Source: Victivallales bacterium (lineage in GTDB: Bacteria > Verrucomicrobiota > Lentisphaeria > Oligosphaerales > Oligosphaeraceae). Taken from it: a stretch of DNA of 6,049 nucleotides. The position numbers and the translations under genes are program-made. Location of the stretch: contig JAGCTA010000521.1 of NCBI GenBank assembly GCA_017963875.1, positions 1 to 6,049 of the forward strand. Direction: 5' to 3'. Positions 1 through 5,603 of this stretch are shown in pieces. The notes beneath the pieces were generated by a model. It did not search any database, was not told the origin of the DNA, and saw only the letters and a program-made list of their open reading frames with translations. How positions within the stretch are numbered: position 1 is the first letter of the stretch; the number at the start of each line of letters is the position of its first letter.

Positions 1-350
1 ATGCCGCCCATCGTGATGGTGAAGGAGGAGGAGTTGAGGCCAGGCTCGTCCTCCGCCACGTACCACGTGACCGTGTAGGGGCCGCCCGCCTTGACGGGCT
101 CCGTGATACCAGGCCCGAGCAGGGCCGTGATCGGCACGTTGACGTCGCGGTCGTTGTCGTGCCCCGAGAGGAGCACGAGGACTTGCGCGTCGGGATTCTC
201 GCATGCCACATAATAGGTGATGTCCACCAGCCCGTTCCAGGGCCAGCGCGACTTCCATGAGACATTGTAGATGGTCACCTGGGCGGCATCGGCCAGCGAG
301 GCCAATGCGAATGCCGCCAGTACACCAAACACACGGATGAGTTTCTTCAT
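1..350 (-). CDS. Secreted protein, N-terminal part; probable formylglycine-generating-enzyme-like (SUMF1) family protein
   Basis: I translated this by hand from the ATG at 350-348. It gives 116 codons and runs off the left edge, so the C-terminus is missing. Residues 1-22 form a signal peptide (MKKLIRV, a hydrophobic stretch, then cleavage near ADA|AQ). The mature part begins with a beta-rich domain containing RWPWNG at 35-40, followed by VDITYYV. From memory, this domain precedes SUMF1/formylglycine-generating-enzyme-like domains in exported proteins of Kiritimatiellota and Lentisphaerota. The catalytic part would lie outside the window, so the family name is an inference. The start is supported by a GAGAG ribosome site (plus-strand CTCTC at 358-362) seven bases upstream. 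Base composition is clearly more GC-rich than in the neighbouring gene. Another secreted beta-sandwich protein cannot be excluded. Confidence 0.7.
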   Translation of the reverse strand, partial: MKKLIRVFGVLAAFALASLADAAQVTIYNVSWKSRWPWNGLVDITYYVACENPDAQVLVLLSGHDNDRDVNVPITALLGPGITEPVKAGGPYTVTWYVAEDEPGLNSSSFTITMGG

Positions 351-397
351 GATTATTCTCTCGTATGACAATTCGTTACAAACAAATAACACAACGG

Positions 398-415
398 ATG
401 TTAATATAATATTCC
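398..415 (-). promoter_or_regulatory. Promoter-like 18-mer upstream of the left-edge gene
   Basis: On the minus strand this reads GGAATATTATATTAACAT. It lies 47 bases upstream of the start codon of the left-edge gene. The same 18 bases occur exactly at 2528-2545, upstream of the other minus-strand gene. TATTAT or TATATT inside it could serve as a -10 box. No clear -35 box is visible at normal spacing. The promoter role is inferred from repetition and position. Confidence 0.5.
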
Positions 416-477
416 ACATGTTTTTTTAAACACAGAATCACCAATTATACCAATGGTGCATTTTCCAAAGTGGGTAG

Positions 478-500
478 TAGCCAGAGAGGTAGAGTGGCTA
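478..500. repeat. Inverted repeat TAGCCA / TGGCTA (hairpin)
   Basis: TAGCCA at 478-483 is the exact reverse complement of TGGCTA at 495-500, with an 11-base loop. It lies just past the 3' end of the 604-residue protein gene and directly follows a second hairpin at 502-527 in the direction of that transcript. No run of T follows, so it is not a standard intrinsic terminator. It could mark or protect a 3' end. Confidence 0.4.
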
Positions 501-501
501 T

Positions 502-527
502 TGACTAGAATGGCTAAAGGCTAGTCA
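502..527. repeat. Inverted repeat TGACTAG / CTAGTCA at the stop codon of the 604-residue protein gene
   Basis: TGACTAG (502-508) and CTAGTCA (521-527) are perfect reverse complements around a 12-base loop. On the minus strand the first arm starts with the TGA stop codon of the gene. Together with the hairpin at 478-500, and a further ACACAG/CTGTGT hairpin at 545-560 inside the last codons, this makes a cluster at the transcript end. Without a T tract, a termination role is only a suggestion. Confidence 0.4.
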
Positions 528-2339
528 GTCTAGTGAAATCAGCGACACAGGAATCTGTGTTGCAGCACGGTTCCATCCATCATCTATGGCATGGACGGTC
601 AGGACATGGTGTCCTGCCTCCGTGTCTCTGGTATCCCAAAGATATTCAGCCCCAGTTGTTTCCGCTATCAGTCGATTATCCACGAACCAGCGGTATTTGA
701 GCATCTTGCGATGATTCTTGCAAGTGGCTTCAGCCTTCATCAAGACTTTGGCGCTGGTGATTTTTGCCTCAAACAACGGCGATGTAAAAATGACTTCAGG
801 CGCAGGATCTATGAAATAGCGTTGAAGCGCACGTTCGTATCCCTCGAAAATCGGCCACAATGCATCCATTGCCTCCTGCGGATTCCATTTCCATGGAGAT
901 TTCTCTTCATTCTTCGACTTGGATATCTCGCAATACACGCCGCTGCCCGATACTTCAGGATATTTTTCACGAAGGACACGGACTTCCTCCGCCAACGACT
1001 CGGGGGTGAAATGATGGTCGTAATCAGGATACTGCATGGGAATATTGATGGCACCATGAAGGCAGATTGTCTGTTCGTAATAGCCATCTTCCTTTGCAAA
1101 GTCAAAATGAAAAATCTTCTCAGCCTTGCCGATTTCCCAATGCGGAAAGCGTGGAAGATGAGTATAGCCTTCGCTTATGACCAGATCTGGCAAGCCCTTG
1201 GCTGCAAGAGGCTTCAGAGAAACCTCCCCTCGCCAGTAAACGCCAAGCATCAATTCAGGAATCTGTTCCTTGATCGCGATTAACGCCTTGATGGATGCAT
1301 CCAGCCTCCTGCCCATGGGAGTATCGTGATCGTAGTTTTCATCGCGCTTTTTGCTGCCATCGACAGACTGCCATTCATCAATGGTAATTCCGAATCGGGC
1401 GTTGCTGTATATCCTAAAACATGCCTCGTATGTCCCGAGCCAATCAAATTGGGGACCGCCCTTGCAACTCAATGTCAAGATCCCCCTCTGGTTCAGCGCA
1501 GTATCCTCAAAGACGACATCCGTGTTGAGAACTTTCAGCCTTGGCCACAGTAGGTTGTTGAATTCCTTGTTCCAGTTATAATAGCAGAAAATGTAAGGAT
1601 TGCTCACAGGAGGAAGGTTTGCAGAAGGGAAATACTTCAGAGTACGCTGACGTTGCTCAGCCACACATGGCGGCGTGCCTGAAAACGTCAATTCAAGGGT
1701 CGGGGCACCGTCAAATTCCAGTCTCCATTTGCCCTTGTTGTCACGAGCAGAAAGATGTTGTGGTCCAGTTCGGAACATGAAACCGAATTGATTTTTACCG
1801 CAATACAACTGTTGATTGAGTTCGTCTGTGACGTCAAATTCGTAGAGTCCAGGCTGTTTGATTAATGTTCTGGTATTTGGAAGCAACTCAACCTGCGCCT
1901 CCATGCGCTTGTATTCAAAACGAAAACGTTTTCCAGTCTTCTCATTAAAGCCCCAGTTGGGCCAAGGGTCTCCTATGCTTTTCAGTTCAGCCGCCTTGTC
2001 CTGCCACTTGACAGTCATCGTTCCAAGAACAGATGCCTCTTCTGAAGGATTGTCAACCTTTGAGAACGATATCCGCAGAACTGCCTTCTCAAGATTCGCA
2101 AATTCCTGCGCCCTTGCCTTCTGAAGGTCGAAATCAAAGAGTACTCTCGTCAGATGGTCATTGGCGACGCTTTCGCTTAATGCATTTTCTGGATTCAGCC
2201 GAGAACCAGAAGGATGATTGCGGACTTCAACAAACGGTGTTGCCGAAAGAATGATCTTCTCCTGTTTCTGTTCGCTCAACACAGATATTGACAATAAAAT
2301 GCAGACTACCGCAAGCAGTCTTTTCATAAGGTACTTCAT
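525..2339 (-). CDS. Exported multidomain protein, probable glycoside-hydrolase-like TIM barrel with DNRLRE/CBM-like and Ig-like domains
   Basis: 604 residues. Residues 1-22 are a type I signal peptide (MKYLMKRLL followed by a hydrophobic stretch). About 30-220 resembles a DNRLRE/CBM-type beta-sandwich: RVLFDFDL near 65-72, FDVTDELN at 168-175, NQFGFMF at 183-189, and APTLELTF closing it. About 245-510 looks like a (beta/alpha) barrel, with acidic residues near predicted strand ends (TIDEW 319-323, RGEV 370-373, ISEGYTH 388-394, GVYCEIS 467-473). About 515-602 is an Ig-like domain (YRWFVDN, YLWDTRD, HHVLTVHAIDDG). This points to binding and possibly cleaving a polysaccharide or glycoprotein outside the cytoplasm, but I do not recognise a specific glycosidase family and cannot assign catalytic residues. 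The first ATG is chosen over the one at codon 5 because GGAG (plus-strand CTCC, 2347-2350) lies seven bases upstream of it. The gene is monocistronic here, with a long leader. Confidence 0.75.
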   Translation of the reverse strand: MKYLMKRLLAVVCILLSISVLSEQKQEKIILSATPFVEVRNHPSGSRLNPENALSESVANDHLTRVLFDFDLQKARAQEFANLEKAVLRISFSKVDNPSEEASVLGTMTVKWQDKAAELKSIGDPWPNWGFNEKTGKRFRFEYKRMEAQVELLPNTRTLIKQPGLYEFDVTDELNQQLYCGKNQFGFMFRTGPQHLSARDNKGKWRLEFDGAPTLELTFSGTPPCVAEQRQRTLKYFPSANLPPVSNPYIFCYYNWNKEFNNLLWPRLKVLNTDVVFEDTALNQRGILTLSCKGGPQFDWLGTYEACFRIYSNARFGITIDEWQSVDGSKKRDENYDHDTPMGRRLDASIKALIAIKEQIPELMLGVYWRGEVSLKPLAAKGLPDLVISEGYTHLPRFPHWEIGKAEKIFHFDFAKEDGYYEQTICLHGAINIPMQYPDYDHHFTPESLAEEVRVLREKYPEVSGSGVYCEISKSKNEEKSPWKWNPQEAMDALWPIFEGYERALQRYFIDPAPEVIFTSPLFEAKITSAKVLMKAEATCKNHRKMLKYRWFVDNRLIAETTGAEYLWDTRDTEAGHHVLTVHAIDDGWNRAATQIPVSLISLD

Positions 2340-2527
2340 TCGTATTCTCCAAAAAACTAACGCTCTATTACCCCAAGAGGGTAGGTTCGAAATCGAAATT
2401 CTCTTGAGGCGTCTTTACCAAGGTTTTTGCTGCGCTCAACCTGTGGTTGCTGAAATTTGACCACTTCGGGGTCTTTCACATTCTCATTGTCATGTACAAT
2501 TCTCAGGCCTCATGGGGAAAGACCGTA
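2340..2527 (-). promoter_or_regulatory. Long structured 5' leader of the 604-residue protein gene; candidate cis-regulatory RNA
   Basis: Between a promoter-like 18-mer (2528-2545) and the start codon lie about 188 bases rich in inverted repeats. Plus-strand pairs are: GGTCTTTC 2470-2477 with GAAAGACC 2517-2524 (8 bp), enclosing ATTGT 2486-2490 with ACAAT 2496-2500; CAACC 2437-2441 with GGTTG 2445-2449; and 2370-2379 with 2401-2410, enclosing TTCG 2386-2389 with CGAA 2394-2397. The 2370-2410 stem pairs fully only in minus-strand RNA, where its odd positions become G-U wobbles. That is the direction of the gene. Two arms also have rival partners: GACC 2459-2462 with GGTC 2470-2473, and TACCC 2369-2373 with GGGTA 2379-2383. 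I do not recognise a known riboswitch. No convincing coding sequence is present. The structure and its role are inferred by eye. Confidence 0.4.
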
Positions 2528-2545
2528 ATGTTAATATAATATTCC
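2528..2545 (-). promoter_or_regulatory. Promoter-like 18-mer upstream of the 604-residue protein gene
   Basis: This is an exact copy of the element at 398-415 (minus strand GGAATATTATATTAACAT). TATATT could be the -10 box. TTGGTA lies 16 bases further upstream on the minus strand and would be a fair -35 match. Transcription would then start close to 2524, where the first leader stem begins. The element sits 188 bases from the start codon, which implies a long untranslated leader. Confidence 0.5.
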
Positions 2546-2562
2546 TTTGAATAATACCAACA

Positions 2563-2632
2563 TCATGGAACATCCCATGAAGTGAAGTGTCAAATAGACA
2601 ATAATGGAACACAGCAGATTGCTTTATTCCAT
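2563..2632. repeat. Repeated ATGGAACA boxes and inverted repeat in the divergent promoter region
   Basis: TCATGG (2563-2568) and CCATGA (2575-2580) are a perfect inverted repeat around AACATC. ATGGAACA occurs at 2565-2572 and again at 2604-2611. TTCCAT at 2627-2632 is the inverted form of the box core. The boxes lie between the two divergent promoter candidates, where a regulator serving either side could bind. No known operator is recognised. Confidence 0.3.
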
Positions 2633-2638
2633 CGTTCC

Positions 2639-2672
2639 TTTACATTATTATATCTTTATGCATTATTATATT
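2639..2672 (+). promoter_or_regulatory. Promoter candidate for the moxR operon
   Basis: TTTACA at 2639-2644 could be a -35 box. It is followed by a doubled CATTATTATAT (2643-2653 and 2661-2671, one every 18 bases). The second copy contains TATTAT and ends in ATTATATT (2665-2672), the core also found in the minus-strand promoter-like elements. Transcription from here would leave a leader of roughly 40 bases before the moxR ATG. Spacing to a TATTAT -10 is about 19 bases, longer than ideal. Confidence 0.45.
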
Positions 2673-2715
2673 CATTCAAATCACATCACATATCAACCTG
2701 AATTTGCAATTAGTC

Positions 2716-3684
2716 ATGCTAGAGATTAAAAAATCCGCATCTGCCCTGGAAAAGGTCCAATTTGAAATCGGACGGGTCATCGTCGGTCAGGATGACCTCA
2801 TCCGCAAACTCATACTGGCGCTTCTCTGCAACAACCATGTGCTCATCGAAGGTCTGCCTGGCCTGGCAAAGACATTGACCGTCACATGCCTTGCCAAGGC
2901 ATTCAACGCCACGTTCCACCGCATACAGTTCACGCCCGACCTGCTTCCCGCCGATGTCGTTGGAACGATGATCTACAATCCCAAAAGCGGCGACTTTTCC
3001 ACAAAGAAAGGCCCTGTTTTCGCGAATGTCGTCCTCGCGGATGAAATCAACCGTGCGCCCGCGAAGGTCCAGAGCGCTTTGCTGGAGGCCATGCAGGAAC
3101 GCCAGGTCACTATCGGCGACGCGACGTATAAACTTCCAGAGCCGTTTCTTGTGTTGGCAACGCAAAACCCCATTGACCAGGAAGGAACCTACCCATTGCC
3201 CGAAGCGCAGGTTGACCGATTCATGTTCAAACTTGTCGTCACTTATCCAGACAAAAAGGATGAACTGGTCATCCTTCAGAGGATGGCACAAACACAGCCT
3301 AGTCTGGACATCGACGCCGTCCTCACCACCGATGAACTCAAGGAACTTCGCAAGACACTGGACACCATCATTATTGAGGACAAGGTCCAAGAATACATCG
3401 TCAATCTCGTCGATGCGACACGCCATCCCGCAAACTACAATCTTGAAAAACTCCAGCCGCTGATACGCTTCGGGGCATCGCCGCGCGCCACGGTCATGCT
3501 GGCGTTGGCCGCACGTGCAAATGCGTTCATGCAGCAACGCAACTATGTGACGCCAAACGACATCAAGGCAATGGCAATGGACATCCTGCGCCACAGGGTC
3601 GCCGTCACATACGAGGCGGAAGCGGACAATACGACTTCTGACATGATTGTCAGGGAAATTCTCGACAACGTCCGAGTTCCGTAG
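2716..3684 (+). CDS. MoxR-family AAA+ ATPase
   Basis: 322 residues from the ATG at 2716, a usual size for the family. This is a cytosolic AAA+ ATPase of the MoxR branch, whose members act as chaperone-like motors with VWA-domain partners in maturation or stress-response complexes. Visible motifs are Walker A GLPGLAKT at 46-53, Walker B VVLADE at 105-110, sensor 1 ATQNP at 148-152, arginine finger in EAQVDRF at 163-169, and sensor 2 GASPRA at 253-258. All key residues are intact, so it should be active. A TTG at 2704 would add four residues (MQLV). I prefer the ATG because the family normally starts shortly before the helix leading to VIVGQ, but neither start has a Shine-Dalgarno match. It is the first gene of the operon, and the DUF58 gene follows after 7 bases. 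That pairing is the classic MoxR context and supports the call. Confidence 0.95.
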   Translation: MLEIKKSASALEKVQFEIGRVIVGQDDLIRKLILALLCNNHVLIEGLPGLAKTLTVTCLAKAFNATFHRIQFTPDLLPADVVGTMIYNPKSGDFSTKKGPVFANVVLADEINRAPAKVQSALLEAMQERQVTIGDATYKLPEPFLVLATQNPIDQEGTYPLPEAQVDRFMFKLVVTYPDKKDELVILQRMAQTQPSLDIDAVLTTDELKELRKTLDTIIIEDKVQEYIVNLVDATRHPANYNLEKLQPLIRFGASPRATVMLALAARANAFMQQRNYVTPNDIKAMAMDILRHRVAVTYEAEADNTTSDMIVREILDNVRVP

Positions 3685-3691
3685 TAGCGCC

Positions 3692-4567
3692 ATGACTCCC
3701 TCTGAACTAGCCAGAAAAGTCCGTTATATTCAACTTCATACACGACGGGCAGTCAACGACCTACTCGCAGGCGAGTACATCAGTGCGTTCAAAGGCACGG
3801 GTATGGAATTCGAGGAGGTACGGGAGTATCAGCCTGGAGACGATGTCAAGTCCATCGACTGGAATGTCACCGCCAAGCAGGGACGGCCCTATATCAAGCG
3901 ATTTAGGGAAGAACGGGAACTGACGGTCATTTTCGCCGTCGATCTCTCCGCATCGGGTGCCTTTGGTTCCTCTGAACTGAGTAAAAATGAACTTTCCGCC
4001 GAACTCTGCGCCATGCTCGCGCTCTCGGCAGTCAAAAGCAATGACAAAGTCGGTATGGCGATTTTCACCGACCAACTGGAGAAATTCATCCCGCCAGCAA
4101 AGGGCTCAGGAAACGCGCTGCGCCTTGTCCGTGAGATTCTTGCCTTTTCTCCCAAGCACAGGGGGACGGACATCACTGGAGCCATTGATTATCTTGGAAG
4201 AATTCTTCGCCGACGCGCCGTGGTCTTTCTCATCTCAGATTTCCAGGACAGCGGCTATCTTGAAAAACTTGCGGCGTTTTCGCGAAAACATGACGTCATC
4301 GCCATCACGGTCGCGGATCCAGATGAATTGTCGTTGCCCAATGTCGGGCTGATTGAATTGCAGGATTCCGAAACAGGCAAAATGCTTTTGGTTGATACTG
4401 GCTCAGCCGCGTTCCGCAGACGGTTCGCCGCCGCCGCACGACTTCAATTGGACAATCTCGGCAGCGCATTCCGCGCCGCTGGCATAGACCAAATCGTCTT
4501 GCAGACGCATCAAGACTATGCGCAGAAACTCATTACGTTCTTCAAGACCAGGGAACATCACCACTGA
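3692..4567 (+). CDS. DUF58 domain protein (VWA-like partner of MoxR)
   Basis: 291 residues from the ATG at 3692. An in-frame TTG at 3647 would overlap moxR and add 15 unconserved residues, so I reject it. The DUF58 signature is complete: GTGMEFEEVREYQPGDD at 35-51, SIDWNVTAK at 54-62, and FREERE at 71-76. A VWA-like metal-binding motif DLSAS follows at 84-88, with supporting T159/D160 and SDF at 182-184. There is no signal peptide or membrane segment, so this is the short cytosolic form. DUF58 proteins are encoded next to moxR in many phyla and are thought to be the ATPase's adaptor or substrate. Their biochemistry is poorly known. It sits 7 bases after moxR and 7 before the lipoprotein gene. 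No ribosome site is visible, so translation may depend on coupling. It ends in three histidines. Confidence 0.93.
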   Translation: MTPSELARKVRYIQLHTRRAVNDLLAGEYISAFKGTGMEFEEVREYQPGDDVKSIDWNVTAKQGRPYIKRFREERELTVIFAVDLSASGAFGSSELSKNELSAELCAMLALSAVKSNDKVGMAIFTDQLEKFIPPAKGSGNALRLVREILAFSPKHRGTDITGAIDYLGRILRRRAVVFLISDFQDSGYLEKLAAFSRKHDVIAITVADPDELSLPNVGLIELQDSETGKMLLVDTGSAAFRRRFAAAARLQLDNLGSAFRAAGIDQIVLQTHQDYAQKLITFFKTREHHH

Positions 4568-4574
4568 CAAGACC

Positions 4575-5603
4575 ATGCGCCACTTTTTTAGCATAACAAC
4601 GTTGTTCATTCTTTTGCTGATGGGGCTGGGTGTGTCATGCAACCGCCAGCAGGAGCCTGCTACACCGCCGCCCATCGCGCAGACGAGCCACCGTGAACCG
4701 CTGTCCATCGCAAAGGACAATTGCGAAATCCGATATCTGCCCGCTCCGACTCAGACATCATTGAACGACCCGTTTGAAATCGCCATCGATGCTTTGGCCG
4801 ACGAAGACGCTGACATTGACATCAACACAGAAAAACTCAATGAGAACTTCACCGTAACGCAACGCCCGCCCGAACCACCTGAAAAAAACGGCGAGCGGGC
4901 GTTTCAGCAGCATCTCTCACTCACAATCGAACCGCTTTGGCACGGCAGTTTCACCCTGCCAGAAATCATCGTATCCTTCAGTTTCAAGGACCACCCGCCA
5001 GTTGTCATTGCCATTCCTGAACAACCAGTGAATGTCCTCGAACCGTCCCAGGCGGATTTGGAACGTCAATTGGATGACAGCGCCGCCAAAACGCCGCTGA
5101 ACGCCAATCCGCCCAAGGGCAACTGGCTGTGGTGGATGGCCGCCGCATTGGCATTTCTTGCCATTGTGATTGCCGCCATCATCCTACACCACAAAAGAAA
5201 AGATTCCAGCAAGCCCGCGAGGGCCATCCATCAAGAGCCGCCTCATCTCATTGCCCTACACAGGCTTGAGGCTCTGCTTTCACAAAAACTCGTGGAACAG
5301 GGATTGTTCAAGGAATTCTACAATGACATCTCTGAAATCCTCCGTGACTACATTGAGGCGCGTTTCGGCATCCGCGCGCCAGAACAGACGACGGAGGAGT
5401 TTCTGGAGACGCTTCGGCACTCCCCCGATGTTTTCTCAAAAAGCCATACAGAACTTCTCAACAATTTCTTGAACCACACAGATTTAGTCAAATACGCACG
5501 CGTCACGCCAAGCCAGGCCGACATCAATCAAATCATTGATGACACACGTGCCTTCATACGCGATACCATCCCTTCACCCACTCCTGCACAGAACAGCAAA
5601 TGA
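4575..5603 (+). CDS. BatD/DUF4381-like membrane-anchored lipoprotein
   Basis: 342 residues from the ATG at 4575, chosen because it places a clean lipoprotein signal at the N-terminus: MRHFF, a hydrophobic core, and lipobox LGVSC with Cys22. Residues 23-180 are an extracytoplasmic beta-rich region (FEIAIDAL, LWHGSFTLPEIIVSF) that resembles the domains of BatD proteins. A transmembrane segment at about 184-205 is followed by a basic HHKRK, so the C-terminus is cytoplasmic. The tail (225-331) is helical, with LEALLSQKLVEQGLFKEFY, SEILRDYIEARFGI and EQTTEEFLETL, as in DUF4381 and the BatD C-terminus. In moxR operons this position is normally held by such a protein, which is thought to link the ATPase/VWA pair to the envelope. 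Having both a lipid anchor and a transmembrane helix is unusual. The stop codon overlaps the next start. Confidence 0.75.
   Translation: MRHFFSITTLFILLLMGLGVSCNRQQEPATPPPIAQTSHREPLSIAKDNCEIRYLPAPTQTSLNDPFEIAIDALADEDADIDINTEKLNENFTVTQRPPEPPEKNGERAFQQHLSLTIEPLWHGSFTLPEIIVSFSFKDHPPVVIAIPEQPVNVLEPSQADLERQLDDSAAKTPLNANPPKGNWLWWMAAALAFLAIVIAAIILHHKRKDSSKPARAIHQEPPHLIALHRLEALLSQKLVEQGLFKEFYNDISEILRDYIEARFGIRAPEQTTEEFLETLRHSPDVFSKSHTELLNNFLNHTDLVKYARVTPSQADINQIIDDTRAFIRDTIPSPTPAQNSK

Noticed and set aside
440..459. CACCA / TGGTG inverted repeat as a terminator
   Set aside because: The stem is only five base pairs with a ten-base loop, and no T tract follows at the right distance.
591..1283. 230-codon open frame on the plus strand inside the 604-residue protein gene
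   Set aside because: It is antisense to a gene with a signal peptide, recognisable domains and a good ribosome site. Its translation looks like low-quality mixed sequence.
2384..2400. GGTTCGAAATC resembling a tRNA T-arm
   Set aside because: The flanking bases do not form a T stem, and no acceptor, D or anticodon arms can be placed on either strand.
2218..2460. 80-codon plus-strand frame reaching into the divergent intergenic region
   Set aside because: More than half overlaps the 5' end of the minus-strand gene, and there is no ribosome site. The non-overlapping part is better explained as a structured leader.
2643..2671. Two CATTATTATAT copies as a CRISPR-like or satellite repeat
   Set aside because: There are only two 11-base AT-rich units, in a promoter position, with no further copies or spacer pattern.
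3647..3691. Upstream TTG start for the DUF58 gene
   Set aside because: It overlaps moxR and adds residues with no match to the DUF58 N-terminus. The ATG at 3692 gives the expected start.
2719..3693. Long open frame (324 codons) on the minus strand opposite moxR
   Set aside because: It is the antisense shadow of a clearly conserved AAA+ gene. The translation shows no family motifs and no signal or domain pattern, and there is no ribosome site.
4518..4574. Upstream ATG for the BatD-like gene
   Set aside because: It lies inside the DUF58 gene and would bury the lipoprotein signal behind 19 polar residues.
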